A program made the translations under genes and the position numbers. Below the pieces are notes generated by a model, which was not told the origin of the DNA, did no database searches, and was given only the letters and a program-made list of their open reading frames with translations. A stretch of DNA of 64,000 bases from Ottelia alismoides (lineage: Eukaryota > Streptophyta > Magnoliopsida > Alismatales > Hydrocharitaceae), in assembly GCA_037367405.1 (NCBI GenBank), contig JAZKJV010007248.1:1014501-1078500 (forward strand), read 5' to 3'. This document shows, one piece after another, positions 22,284 to 36,400 of this stretch; the stretch's first letter is position 1; every line of letters starts with the position of its first letter.

Positions 22284-24845
22284 CTTTACCTTTGCTAGTC
22301 CCTAGCAAACACTTATGCAATAAGTGCAAAAAGAGAAAATAAAGAAAAGAAAAAGAAAAAAAATTAGATTAAGTTTAATTATCGAACTTGTCTTTGCAAA
22401 ATCAAAGTTTGGAGCTTAAGTCGGACCTTTGGAAATTTAGTGCGGTCGGAACCTTAATGAGAACCGTGTTTGAAATCCAACAGTCCCTGAGAAACCCAAA
22501 ACTCTGCTCAAGTCTCCTCAATAGCCAGGTCAGAAATACTTCAACTCATACGCAAACTCTTACGACTATGAGTCTGACTCGTACAGTGTAAGTGATATGT
22601 AGCTCCCCACCTCAGAAGTAACAAAGAAACAACCTCCCCCAACCTGGTAACTCTAATGCCTCAGTCTAGCGACTCTTTCCTCGAGAAGCGGGGTATTCCC
22701 TTCTAAGTTCAAGTACAACCGGCTCAAGAAGAGGGGGAAGAAGTATAGACTTTTGGAAGCTCAGCCAGTGTAGCTAAGTCTTCCGCTGCAAGCTTCATGA
22801 GATGTAACATGGATACCATAAGCTTTTGCTTTATTGGACTATATACACTCCGGTGGGGTTATTAAATTTTCAATCCGACCCACCACTTTTTTGGAGTTCT
22901 CTTTTTTCTTTTCTCTCTTTTTTTTTTTTTTTTTTTTCAATTGCATCTGTACAACATATCTACATGGTGCAGCATATATACAAGAAATTTTCCTCTTGAG
23001 CCAGTAGACTATCCCTCTTTTGAAGCTTTATTGCAACCCACGGCTTCTGTCTTTAGCCTTCATCACCACTAGACCAAGTTGAGGTGCACTTCCTTCACTA
23101 GAAGAAGAAGAGAGGTTCCGCCTAGAAGTACTACCCTCATATGCTACCCCAAGCCAAAGGAAACTGCCTCCTCACCACCTCATCCGTGGAGAGCTATGTG
23201 AAAGGTGCAGGTGTCCAAGTTAGGTCATTATCAACAAGAGTCGTGCGTGTGCTCCGAAATACTCTACTTAGGCAGTCAAGAATCCATTGAACCAAGTCCC
23301 GTGATCCTCAAAGAATTAAGTCAACTAGACCTGAAGTACCTCAAACCCAGTTCCTATAAGGTTCCTGTTATTAGGTATATTTTAAGGTCCAATCAAGCTC
23401 CAATCTTCGGATTTTACTTAGACTTGTTCAACTATCAAACTCAATCCGAAAAATGCGAATGCTATGCAATGCAATGCAGAAAATATTTTTGTGATGCAAT
23501 TTTCAAGGATTTTGAACTTTTTATGGATTTTTGAAAAGATGATGCATGCATATGCAGATGCATTTTTTTTTTGTATTTTTCACAAAGATTTTTCAAATGT
23601 TTTTGGATTTTAGTTTTGCAAATGTTTTTGGGAATTTTTGAAAACAAAAAGATTTTGGCTGAAAAATAGGTTAAAATATGTACACGGGAGTGCTTCTTAT
23701 TTTTACAAGAAGTGGATTTTAAAAATTTACAAGGGTAAGTGGTCAGTTTTATACATATATATATACAGTGGATTTTGGTGTAATGTGTATATTCCTCAAA
23801 CTTATTTGAAAATAATTTTACACACAATTTTTGAAAACTATAGTCCAAAATAGTTTTTACAAACATTTTACACACATTTGAAAATCATTTTGCAAAGGCT
23901 TTCAAAACAGTATATATAGGTTTTTCAAATCATTTTTGCAACCATTTTTCAAACCATTTGCAAATCATTTTTCAAACATTTTATTTCACACAAAGAAAAG
24001 AAATTTTACAAACCGCACATTTTTACAAAGGTTGAAAACATGAAACAAAATATTTTCAAAATAGTTTTCAATAGATGTTCACAAAGATTTTCAAACTATT
24101 TTTCAAACATTTTGCAAAAAACATTTTCACCTGATTTATTAATCAGTAAATATAAAAAGAATTTGAGGAATAATCACATCTTTTTAGTAAGGATTTTTAA
24201 TGAATTTTAAAGAATTTTTAGCCATATTTATTAAGAAAATACGAAAGTACGAGTTATGGCTAAAGTATATACGTAGTATATACGACCCCCCTATACTTAG
24301 CTTGAGCTATGTCCTCATAGATCGGAGAGAAAAGAGAAGACATAACTCGTACTGAGTATAGGAAAATCTAAAGAATAAATAAATAAAGGAATGGATGAAT
24401 GAATCAATGAATGAGAAGTTGACCGTCCCCCCTATACTTAGGATTAAATAATCCTAAGTATAGCAGACTGTACACAAAGCGGGGAGGGTCAAGGGTGGGA
24501 ATGAACAGATCGTACTCAGGTTGTCTCCCCCTATACTTAGGGTAAGATATCCCTAAGTATAGATAAGAAGAGGAGACAATGGAGAGGATCGAGATGAATG
24601 AGAAAAACTCGGGGTGCACACCCCCCTATACTTAGGACAAAGTACGTCCTAAGTATGGAGAACTGTCTACAAGGGCGGCACCTTTTTGATAGATACAGAA
24701 AATAGAAAAGGAAAAGAAGAAAAGAAGAAAAGAAGAAAATAAATCAGCAGACAATAGAGTGATATAAACAGATGGATCTGTACAGCGGAAAAGAGCATTG
24801 ATCACCATGTATGAGATGTAGATGATGAGAGTCAAAAGACACATC
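22284..24845 (-). other. E2 3' untranslated region
   Basis: 2.5 kb between the pol stop and the PPT, with no long frame. It shares the conserved blocks listed for E1 (22660-22740, 22987-23040, 23070-23190). 22910-22938 is a T-rich run. 23540-24130 is AT-rich with many TTTTCAAA and TTTTGCAAA units. Confidence 0.7.
24285..24660 (-). repeat. Array of four polypurine-tract/hairpin modules (E2)
   Basis: Modules start near 24285, 24427, 24526 and 24622 with CCCCCTATACTTAG (plus strand). The last three fold into perfect or near-perfect stems: TTAGGATTA/TAATCCTAA, TTAGGG/CCCTAA and TTAGGAC/GTCCTAA. Sequence between modules differs from E1, while the tracts and the pairing of the stems are kept. They begin about 190 bp downstream of the pol stop. 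Confidence 0.85.
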
Positions 24846-27800
24846 TCATACCAGAAGAATGGGGGCAACGTCAATGGTCGGTGGATCATGATCAAGATAT
24901 AGTTTCAAGCGTTGACCATTGACGCGGAAGGTAGCGGAAGATGACGGTTCGGATATGTCGATGCTGCCATTGTCATGTACCTTCCTGACCACATACGGTC
25001 CTTTCCACTTGCTCTGCAATTTCCCTGGAAATAACTTCAGCCTGGAATCGAACAACCATACTCTCTGATCTGGCTCAAACTGTTTATGGCTGATATGCGA
25101 ATCATGCCATGTCTTCACTTTCTCTTTGTACTGTAGGCTGTTGGAGAAGGCTGTATCTCTCAACTCCTCCAGGGCTGCCAATTCAGCTCTTCTTTGGTCT
25201 CCTATACTTTCTGGATCTAGAAGCAACTCAGTAACTGCCCAAAAAGATTTGTGCTTGATCTCCACTGGCAAATGGCACGGCTTGCCATAAACGAGACGAA
25301 AGGGAGATGTCCCTAATGGATTCTTGAAAGATGTCCGATAGGCCCACAGGACCGAGTCCAAAAGTTGCGACCAATCTTTTCGGTCTGGGCGGACAACTTT
25401 CTGCAAGATAGTCTTTATCTCCCTGTTCGATACTTCGGCAAGACCATTAGTCTGAGGGTGATAAGGAGTAGCAACCCGATGGTCAATACCGAACTCGTCT
25501 GCAAGGGCCCTGACTTTGTCATTGATGAAATGAGACCCCCCGTCTGAAATCAAGACTCTAGGTACACCGAACCGTGAAATGATATTTTTCCTCAAAAATT
25601 TGCAAACGGTTTTAGCATCTGCGGCTCGGGCGGGGATGGCCTCAACCCATCGGCTGACATAGTCCACAGCGAGCAAAATATGCTCGAATCCCTGACTCTT
25701 AGGAAATGGGCCCATGAAATCAATCCCCCATGCATCAAAAACCTCACAGAAGTGAATGGGTTGCATGGGCATCATGTCTCTCTGTCCGCAGGTTCCCATT
25801 TTCTGACAGTCAGTACATCTCTTCACGAACTCATCAGAATCCTTGAAGAGAGTAGACCACCATAGGCCGGATTGAAGCACCTTCTGTGCTGTCCTTTTTC
25901 CTGAATGATGTCCTCCTGCCTCAAGCTTGTGGCAGTATGTGAGGACGCTATGCTGCTCTTCTTGAGGAATGCACCTCCTCCAGATACTATCCCCTCCTTC
26001 ATGATAAAGGACGGGATCCTCCCAATGATAAAACTTGGCCTTAGCTAGGAAGGTCTCAAGTTTCTGCCTGGGCCAACCCTGAGGGACTGTCTTGGCAACA
26101 AGATAGTTTACAAAGTCGGCGTACCACGGGAGTGAGGTGACAGCCAAGATCGCCTCATCTGGGAATGTCTCAGTTATAGGTGCGCTGGGCTCAGATTCCT
26201 CAAGATTCTCCAATCTGGAGAGATGATCCGCCACCACATTCTTGACTCCAGGCTTATCCTTAATTTCAATATCAAATTCCTGGAGTAGAAGGATCCATCT
26301 GGTGAGACGTGCTTTGGCATCCTTCTTGGCCATTAAGTACCGGATGGCGGTGTGATCAGTGTATATTGTCACTCTAGATCCAAGAATATATGATCGATAC
26401 TTATCAAGAGCAAAAACTACGGCCAGCATCTCTTTCTCAGTTACAGTGTAATTCCGCTGCGCGGCATCCAAAGTCCGGCTGGCGTAGTGAATGGCAAACG
26501 GTAAACCATCCCTCCTCTGTCCAAGCACAGCCCCAACGGCAAAATCTGAAGCATCCGTCATGATCTCGAATGGGAGAGACCAATCGGGTGGCTGAAGGAC
26601 AGGAGCTGAGACAGCCATGTTTTTGAGAGTCTCAAAAGATTCAAGACACTTATCATTGACAATAAACTCGGTGTCTTTGGTCAGCAAGTCAGTTAGCGGT
26701 CGGGCAATTCGACTGAAGTCCTGGATAAACCGTCGGTAGAAACCGACATGCCCCAGAAAAGACCGTAACTGACGCAGATTGGACGGTGGATTGAGTTTTC
26801 TGATGATTTCCACCTTAGCCGGATCGACCTCCATGCCCCTGTTGGAGACGATATGACCAAGGACCGTCCCTTGAGTCATCATGAAATGACTCTTCTCCCA
26901 GGATAAGACAAGATTGACCTCTATGCAGCGCTTCAGCACACGGTCTAGGCAGTCAAGACAAGCATCAAACCCGTCGCCATAGACCGAGAAGTCATCCATG
27001 AAGACCTCTAAACAGTCACCCACCATGTCCGAGAAGATGGACAACATGCACCTTTGGAATGTCGCCGGAGCGTTACATAGACCAAAGGGCATCCGTCTGA
27101 AAGCATAGGTCCCAAACGGACAGGTGAATGTCGTTTTCTCCTGGTCTTCGGGCGCAATGGCCACTTGATTATATCCAGAGTACCCATCAAGAAAACAGTA
27201 ATGGCTCTTCCCGGCTAACCGCTCGATAATCTGATCAATAAATGGTAGCGGGAAGTGATCCTTCTTGGTGGCCTCATTCAATCGTCTGTAGTCCACACAG
27301 ACCCTCCAAGAAGTTGGTACTCTGGTAGCGATCTCCTCTCCAGACTCATTTACAACTGTAGTGATACCCGTCTTCTTAGGTACCACATGGAGTGGACTAA
27401 CCCATTTAGAGTCGGAGATGGGATAGATGAAATCAGCGCTCCACCACTTGGAAATTTCTTTCATGACTACGTCTCGAAGATTCGGGTTCAGCCGTCGTTG
27501 GAACTCACGCGACGGCTTAGCGTTATCTTCAAGATAGATGTGGTGAGAGCAAAGCTTTGGGCTCAGCCCCTGGAGATCAGCTATACTCCAACCGATTGCC
27601 TTGCGGTTTCTTTCAAGAACCTCCATCAGACGAGATTCTTGTTCTCCAGTCAAATCTGCTAAGATGATGACTGGGTGCATTTCTGGCTCTCCAGCAAGGA
27701 ATCTGTACTTCATAGACTGCGGCAGAGGTTTTCTTTCAGGACAACTGGGAGGTGGCAGATCTGGCTTCTGATAAGTCTGTGTAAACGCGACCAGGTCTGC

Positions 27801-30800
27801 ATGGGAGAACTCTCGCTCAGCATGAGTGTCTGACGAAGGGCGGCCTGCTGAATCATCAATACACTGCACTGGCTCGCACTCTGTCATGGCTGTCAGCTCA
27901 GAAGGAATCAGACAAGGCAAATAATCGTCAAATTCATCCCAATCAATGTCTGAATCCGAGGGATCAGAAGATGACGAGCAAGATCGAAACTCTTCGGCAC
28001 CACTCATCACAACACTGTCAGCCTCAGAAATATCCTCATCCAGGAATGTGCTCTCCCGGCTCTCGACTGCCATGAGCTGTAGATAGAGTGAATCTGCAGG
28101 CAAGGCGAGGGTCGGTGCGGCGGGATCTTTCCAACTGAATTCATCATCGGACATCTCAAAGTCACAAACCTGGTGGATGTCTAGCTCTTCCTCTGTCAGC
28201 TGCTCTGCTTCGCTGGACTGCTCTGAGCATTCTGCCTCTCTGGCTCTGATTTCTTCGATCGTCTCTATTTGTATGGTTTCGCCCTCTACGCGAAAGCATA
28301 CCTTCCCACTATCATGGTCGGTCATCGCCTTGGCTGTGGCCAAGAATGGACGTCCGAGAATGATGGGGGCATCAGTTACCGACTCAGGGATCTCCATGTC
28401 CAACACAACAAAGTCCACGGGGAATTTCAGGCCCTGAATGGTAACGACCACATCTTTCAACAACCCCTTCGGCCTCTTAATCGACCTATCAGCAAACTGA
28501 AGGACGGTTCTGCTTCGAAGAAGAGGGCCAAACTCGAACTGCTTGAGTAAGGCTGCCGGAAGGAGATTAATTGAAGAGCCGCTGTCTAATAGAGTACGAT
28601 CAAACTGCTGCTCCTGAATCTCGCATCTGACATAGGGAGCTCCTGCGTCTGGTCGCTTGGCTGGCAATGTGTTCTGAATGGCGCAGCAAGTGTTATGCGT
28701 GAGCATATGGATTTGATCTCTGTGCCTCTTCCTTCTTCGGACAGTAGTTGTTTCTTTCAGATTCTTCTTGAAGAAGGGGATATGCTCAAACGCTTCTCGT
28801 AGAGTCAGCTGGATATGGAATCTGTCAATCATCTCATTGCCGAACTCTACCTGTTGGTTCTTTTTAGGATTTTCCTTTTTATTCCCCTTAGCTCGGCGGA
28901 GTGCCTCGGGAAAGGGGATGCTAGGAGCCTCCTCAGATGGGGGCCTAGGAATCGGTTCCTGTGCCTGTGAAGGTGGAGAATCCATACAGAAATCATCATT
29001 CAACACATATGGATCCGCAATTTGAACAGAAACCTTTCCTTTATTCATATTTCTGTTGTTTTTGTCTCTCTTCCCACAATCTCTAGATACAAAATGTGGT
29101 GAAGTCACAGAAGTTGGCTCAACAGGAATAGATGTGGTGGCCTCAGCACCACCACTAGCACCGGTCTTCGCGGCATCAGCACCGCGCTCTGGTTCATCTC
29201 CCAAAATGGCGGCTTCAGCACCACCGTCTTCAGCTGGTATCACGACGGCATCAGCACCGTCATCCTGGGCTCCATCATTGGTGGCATCAGCACCACCGTC
29301 TTCTACACCATCTGTAGCGGCATCAGTACCGCTCCTCTGCTCCTCTGGCGCTCCTGGTTCGGCTTCGGGTTGTCGCTCAGAAGAGGCGCCGCCGGCGGGT
29401 ATCCTACCGCTCCTAGTAGTAACAAAATCAGCATCATAATAGGAATAAGACATGTCACTCAAATGATCACTAGGAGAGGTGTCCTCTGTAAACTCTACCT
29501 GCTCAGATTTTCTTTTGTAATTATTAGGGTTTGGTTCGATCTGAGCTGGTATGGCGGCCTTGCCTTTGATGAATTCTCGCATTTCCTGTCGGAACTCATC
29601 CATTTCTTGCCTGAAGGATGCTCGCTGTTCAGATAGCAAGCGGGCAAGATCATCGAGTGCAGGGTTCTCAAAGGCTGGACCCTGAGAACCGGACGTCTGT
29701 CCCTGCTGGAAATGGGGCTGCTGCTGCTGATACTGTTGCTGGTACTGAGGGGGAGGTTGGGCATAAGATTGCTGAGGCGGCTGACGCTGCCTCCACTGCT
29801 GTCCCTGATAGGCGGGACGAGGACCACTGTGGTACTGCTGGGGCTGGTTGTACTGGGGCTGTTGCTGGTGTTGTTGAGGCTGGCTGCTCTGCTGTCCTTG
29901 AGCAGGAGGATGCTGTTGGGATGAGGAAGCACCATTACCCCAACGGAATCCGGGGTGGTCCCTACGGATTGCGGGCTGAGGGTATCGGTCATACCATATC
30001 CCGTTGACTTCCATCAACGGTTCCTGCTCAAAGGAAGGTGGAGGGAGAACTGCCAGTGGTTGCTCCTGCTGATACACCACCATCTGAGTCTCCTGAGATG
30101 GCTGTGGCTCTGGATGGTACTGCAACAATGGAACCGGCTCCGCCTGGATATGGTTCACCTGGCGGTATGAGGTGGATGCCTGGTTGGGATTGTTGCTGCT
30201 GGAAGCAACCTGTGACCTGGGAGGCTGTTGTGAATGGGCCTGTGCCTCCTGAATGCATAGGATCTGGGTTTTCAGGTCACTCATTGTCTTGGTCAGAAGG
30301 TCCATCTGGGCTAGACCTTGGTTCTGCTTCTTTTCAAGGATCTCCATGCGATCCAGCTTTTCACTGATGATTCCCATGTCGGCTGCGGCTGATTCGGCTT
30401 GGGCTGCAGCTGCCGACGTTGTGCTAGGACCGGCATCGATGCGTGCGATCCTCTGAAATGATCCCGCTCCTTGCGGGGGCTTCTGCTGTGTATAGACACG
30501 AGCCTGGGTCATCACTGTGGAATTCTCTGCCATGCCTTCGTAGATGGCCCAGACGTCGTCCTCTCCCTTGGAGAAATATGATCCACCGCAAGAGGCGTTC
30601 ACAAGCCCCTGCAGCTCCGGTGTCAGCCCACAGAAAAAACTCTGCACCAGATTGGGCTTGGAAATATCGTGATGAGGACACCGGTCTATGAGCTCTCTGA
30701 ATCGATCCCATGCTTCGTGAAACTGTTCATTTGGGATCATCACAAAGTTGCTGATCATAGCTCTGGCTGCATTTGTCCGGCCAAGAGGATAATATTTCTT

Positions 30801-31628
30801 CAAGAATGCGGACCGGAGATCTGCCCACGTGTCGACGAATCGCCCCAGGTGTTTGAGCTAGTAAGCGGCTCTGTCAACCAATGAGAATGGAAAGGCGATC
30901 ATCCTGATAGTGTCCTCGGTCAACAACCGATCATGGATTGTGCTGCAGATCATCTCGAACTCTTGGAGGTGGAGGTGTGGCTCTTCGGTCGGCAGCCCAT
31001 GGAATTTTGGTAGCATCTGAATAGTGTTGTGCCGAAGCTCGAAGTCTCCAAGGATTGGTGGGAGTCTGATCCACCGGTGAGTGAGGGATGAAGCTGGGTT
31101 GTGCAATTCCCTCATTATGGTCTGTGGCGGTCGCTCACCGTCTGGGTCACCTCCTCCTGCATCGGGTCCTCCTCCTCCTCCACCGCCACCGCCTCCTCCA
31201 GCTCTGTGCTCTCTCATCTGAGCTAACTCCCTCATGAGATCACCCATGAATGCACCCTGGTCCCTGATCTGTCTCTGCATGGTCTCCATGGATGCTAGCA
31301 ATGAATTGTTGATGGCCACTTGATCGATGATGAATGGAGGGTCCTCGTGGTCATCTGGGTGCTCGCCTCTGTCTGCCATTGCTTGATTCTCTGAAAATGC
31401 AAACGAGGCCATTTCAGGTGCTGATGAATGAGCTGAATTCTGTGATTCACTGTACTCTGAGATAATTGGACTGAGGGAAGGAGAATTGGAAGGGTGGTCG
31501 AGGGGGAACAGGGTGGATGTGAACTCGGGCTCGGAGAGCGGACTCTCCGAGTTATTCCTAGATGAGTAGGGGGGAGTGCTGGATAGCGGTGCCGACAAGG
31601 TCGGCCTAAGAGACCTCCGTCCCATCAT
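24846..31628 (-). CDS. gag-pol: E2 Gag-Pol polyprotein, one frame with a single in-frame UAG in gag
   Basis: The start MMGRRSLR (31628) matches E1. There are 2,260 codons in one frame except TAG at 30858-30860 (codon 257), where E1 has Trp. Glycine run at about 144-156; Gag domain about 205-346; Gln/Pro-rich stretch about 563-650; repeats like DGGADA at about 763-833. Protease LLDSGSS lies at about 1012-1018. RT spans about 1373-1560 with FMDD at 1543. RNase H TDASDF lies at about 1690, with TEKEM and YTDH downstream. The integrase HHCC finger is at about 1893-1942, and its core is WGIDF (about 1968), ISDGG (about 2028) and NGLAE (about 2064), the expected D-D-35-E spacing. Gag packages RNA, RT copies it and integrase inserts the DNA. 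No zinc knuckle is seen in Gag. All pol catalytic residues are present. Confidence 0.93.
30858..30860 (-). other. In-frame UAG stop in E2 gag
   Basis: The frame reads DRAAY-stop-LKHLGRF, while E1 reads DRAATWLKHLGRF. A TGG-to-TAG point change explains the stop. The frame is open on both sides, from 31628 to 24846. It would truncate Gag within its core domain unless read through. Confidence 0.9.
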
Positions 31629-33405
31629 CTTGATTATTGAAGAAGAGTGGGGGTAATGCAAGAGAAAAGAGAAGAGGAAGGAATGCAACAAAATTGTGCA
31701 CAAGTGTGCGGTATTTTTGATCTTGACCTTAATAAATCTAACAATCAAACGCAAAGCAAGGGTAGATTCACCAACTCACTCGTGAAGCCGTAAAGGTTCG
31801 GCTTTTATCTTGTCACTTTTAACTTGTTTTTCAGGCAATTATCTTTTCACGAGTCCTTAGAGCGCTACGCCTATAGGAGAGAGAGTACTGCCAGGAAAGT
31901 ATCCCCGTACTTGTCCTCCTCCTGTGTAACCTGTAACTTGCGCTTTTTGAGGTCCTTGTAACCCTTCCTGGATCCCTACTCAGCCAAAGAAAAGAGGGAG
32001 GAAGCCGATAGGCGAAACCGATACTTCGGACCTCGCTCGCAACGGAATCACCCGTGAGCGTGCAAGATCCTACTCGGACGCAGCCGGTGAGACAGACACA
32101 CCCGTGAAGGCGTGGCCTAGGCTCGGTACTTCGGACAGGGTCGGCGCTCTCACAACAGAGAGTCACCGATGGCGACCAAGTCCTACTCGACTACGTACGA
32201 TAGTAGCGCCAATACTTCGGAAATCCAGGCGATACACAAGGCAGCCACAAGTTGGGTTTTGGGCTCTAATCCTTACGAAGCGCTCACCTCACTGGGAAGG
32301 AAACCTTCCTATGCAACCTGAAAACAAGTGAGGGTGTTACTCTCCCCAAGCAGTGAATCCAATTATCGATTTTATTATGGTCAAGTTTTCTTTAGCAGTC
32401 CCTTTTTTAATTTTTTTTGGTGTTATCGCTTCTTTTGAGTCAATTCAAACAAGCGCCTAACGTTTTTGTATTTTTCCTTTTATTCTACTTTGTCCAAAAA
32501 CAGAGGGAGACTAGAGTCGGAAAAGCCGTGCAAGTCGACACCAAGGTGGAAATCTCACCTTGGTGCCTAGATGATGCGTGCAAAGTAAGAGGACTTACAG
32601 CGAATCCCAGCTCTCTCCATGCGGGATGCAAAGCAGAATATTTAAACCTAATCTATATGGCGAAATGCAAGCGGAAATCGTCCTAGAACAGGCAATTTCT
32701 ACTGATCGTGAAGAACTATAGCTAGTCAATCGAACCAAGTCCGGAGTCCGATCTTGGGAGTCACTCGGTGCCCGCCACAACGGGTCCTGCCAGCGCTGTA
32801 TGTGACTCCTAACGGCACGTGGTCTCGAATCAGATCAAACTAACTTTTTTGGTGGATTTTATTAAGGTCCAATTACGTTCTATAGGAACAGATAGTCTAT
32901 TAGGTGTTGGGCCTTAATAATCTACGTCACAATCAACAGAAAAATCCTAAGTCTAGGGGCTCAATCCACAAAAGAAAGTGAAAAATGAAACTCAAAACCG
33001 AAAAATGACTGCGATGAAAACACGAGGAAAACGGCGGTGAGCCCCCGGGTGAACAAACACCCGGAAATTAGGCCCGAATGTCTAAGTCCAAGTCCAAGTC
33101 CTAGTGTACCTGTATTATTACAAATTAATTGAATATCACTCTCTCACAAATGAAATAAAAACTAATCTAAGCCACTCTCTCACTCTCCTTGCTCTCTCCT
33201 GCCGGCTTGGCTCAAGAAAAGCCGACTCCACGTCCCAAGGTTGCGTCGGGTCACCTAAGCCACCCGCCTCGCTCCGCGGTCCCTCGCAAGAAGACAAAAG
33301 AGATGGTCAGATAGCTCAATCAAGATGTATATCAAAATGTAAGAGAAGGATAATGCTATGGTAAACAAACACACAATCAATCAAAAATGAACTACAAGCT
33401 GTTGC
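31629..33405 (-). other. E2 5' leader
   Basis: Noncoding leader of 1.8 kb with blocks shared with E1 (for example 32866-32905 and 32943-32965). I see no convincing ORF or splice arrangement. Confidence 0.6.
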
Positions 33406-33423
33406 TCCCCGGCAACGGCGCCA
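33406..33423 (-). promoter_or_regulatory. Primer-binding site, tRNA-Asp type (E2)
   Basis: Same 18 bases as in E1, two bases from the 5' LTR start at 33426. Confidence 0.92.
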
Positions 33424-33425
33424 TT

Positions 33426-36400
33426 TGATAAAGCCGAAATCGAGTGCGGTCGTATTGACTCACAAGGCGAGTCAACAGTCGGTGTATTGACCACACCAAA
33501 TAATGACTAAATCAACAATTAACCCACACTAAAAATCAACAATTAGAAATAAATGTGGAGTTAAAATTTATTTTTAACTCTGCACAAATGATGTATATGG
33601 GCAAGTATGCAGAGAGTTCGAACACAGGGAGCAAGCAGTGTAGTCCTAGCAAGAGCTAAGTGTGTGAGGGTGTGAGTGTCTACACTAAGCAAGCAAGCAA
33701 ATAAATTTTTGTGGGTTTTTTACTGTTTTTGAGATTTTTGGGGATTTTTCAAGATGTTTTTGGTATTTTTAAAAGCTGAAATAAGACAGAACAGTGCAAA
33801 ATAGGCTGGCTGTGATAAAAATGGGATTCCAAAATAGAAACCAGTAGCAAAAATATTTCACACTATTTTTCTAATAAAAAGAACAAGATAAGGAAGAAAC
33901 AGAAGCTGAGTTTGCAATTTTTAGGTTTTTCTACTATTTTATATATTTTTTTGAAGTTTTTGAGTGTTTTTAATTTTTTTTAGTGTTTTTCTTTTGAGAT
34001 TTTTAATGATTTTTGGACTGACACTAAAGTAGCATAAAATAGACACTAGGTGAATTTTTTGGAATTTTTAGAGGTGTTTTGATATTTTTTTGGTATTTTC
34101 TAAGCTAGACAGTGCACAAAATAGGTGTTTTTGATTTTTAATGAATACAAAATTAAAGTAAAATCAAAAACTAAAATATGGGCGTTAAAGTACACCTATC
34201 CAGAAACCTAATCCTATTTTTGTGAGATTTTTGGGGTTAAAATGATATTTTAAACAATTAAAACAAGGGTCCCAACATTAAGCAGTACTGGCAAGGGCAT
34301 ACATGCAATTTAAGAAACATCCAGGGACAACAATGCAATTTTCCACAAAAATATACCCGTTATATTTAACTTCTGGGATCAAAACGTAAATACAAGACCC
34401 GACTGGGCACGCCTACAAATTACCCACCAGGGCGCGTGACTTGCACGCGCCTGGGAGGGACTGAAACGCAATTTCACAAAAGTCTGGGGGTTAACATGCA
34501 AAATACCCAGAAGTATTACACGTGCTCTGAAAGTTTTAGGGCTAAAACGAAATAAACAAAAGACCAAGGATACCTCTGCAAAATGCCCACACCTCACGTG
34601 AACTGGTCACGTGAGGTGACGTGGCGAGGGACCTAACTGCAAATAAAGAAAACCTAGGGGTCTCCTTGCAAATTTTACAAAATATTTAAACTACAGACGA
34701 AAGTTTATAGACTAATAAATAAATACAAAAATCGCGAGGGTTGGGATGCAAAATACCCTCGCTCCGGGGCTCTGATGAGGACGCGTGGCACACATCCAAC
34801 GGCTGGGACGACGGGAGACGATCCAACGGCTGGGCGCGCTTCACTTATCCACGTGGCAAGCTCTGGACGGCCGATGACGCTTCGAGGATCAGCGGCCGAG
34901 ATTAGATCCTCCTGAGGTGATCTGACGGTCGAGGCCGAGGAAGATCCAACGGCCGCTGCTCAATCTGGAGCTCCTCCTCAATCGGACGGCTGGGAAGAGG
35001 GTTGCAAGAACTGGGAAGAACGCCGGCGAGGGCGAGCTTCCCCGACCTCAATCTCCCTCCGCCGGTGACGAATGTGCTTCAAAATGACCGTGGAGGCTCC
35101 TGGGACGGTCCTCTATCTCCTGGGGGCGTTCAAAATCCACGGGGAAGCCCGTGGTGCTCTCGGGCAGCGGGCGGAGCTGGGAGGCTGCTGCTGCTCCGGC
35201 GAGCTCCAAAACTCGCCTCCAGGCGCTCGTGAAGTGGCTTGGACCTGCAAACAAAGTCAAGGGGTCCAGGGCAAAATGCCTGGACCCTCGAATGCCCTTG
35301 GGAATAGTCGAATCGAAATGGAGATGCACGGCCGGAGGTGCGCTCCGGCCAAGGTGCTTGATTGAGCGATTTAAGCGATGGATCTTGGAATTTTTTTGGG
35401 GGTTTTTAAAGCCTAAGCTACCAGGAAGAAAATGCAATAAAGAAAAACACGGGTGGAGGCCCTCGATGGCCGGAGCCAGAGGAAAAAGGGGTACCTCGAC
35501 GCCGGCACTTGGCGGAGGTGGTGGAGGCTCCCTCGACCTCAGACGCCCTGGCTGAAGGGTTCGCGGCGAAGCTGTCACCTCCGGCGAGCGATTGGAGCAC
35601 AGGAGAGGCGGAGAGGGGTGGACCAAGGGGGCTCAAATTTGATTTGAAAATGGAGGGGCGGTTTTATTTGGTTGACTCAGTGGCTGAGAAGCTCCAAAGA
35701 TCGAGATTTCTGGGGTGATTCAGCGATCCACGCCCCCATGTAATCACTTGGCGGGATAGAGGGATGAACGAGGAGGGATTTTGCAGAAGGAATCAAATCG
35801 AAATGGTGCAAGTCCGCTCCTCGAAAAAAATGGAGAAGTTGGGTCAAAGATAGGGCTGTCAGAGGGTACAGGGTGGTAGGCCACCTAGTTGACCGAGGTC
35901 AACTAGGGTTTGCACCTGGTTGGTCCACGTGGACCAACCAGGAAAAACCCTGTAAAAATCATTTATTAATTCAATTAAAAATAGTAGATGGCCGTATTAA
36001 ATAAAAGTTATAAAATAAAAAATGTTCAAAATTTTATGTAGTATTTTATTCTGATTTTTATTTATTTTTATGACATATATTTTTACAAGTCACCTTTTGT
36101 AACCCTATATAGGTATAATACTTATGTTCTTTTGATATTTTATTTTATTTTATGTATTTTTAATCTTATTATTTTTATTTAGTATTTTATAAAATTATAA
36201 CATACTTTTATATGCATAAGTATATTTTTATTTTATTTTTATGAGATGTTTTGTATATTGAATATATACAATTATTTTATTTTCTATTTTCCTTTACATT
36301 TTATTTCAATTTTAACGCACATATATAGTATAAGTAATATTTACAAAATTATAAAAATATGAAAATGAATAAATAATGAATAAAGAATAAATTGAATATT

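Noticed and set aside
22284..24845. Possible env-like ORF in E2
   Set aside because: No frame of useful length, signal peptide or membrane segment on the element strand; only short frames in AT-rich sequence.
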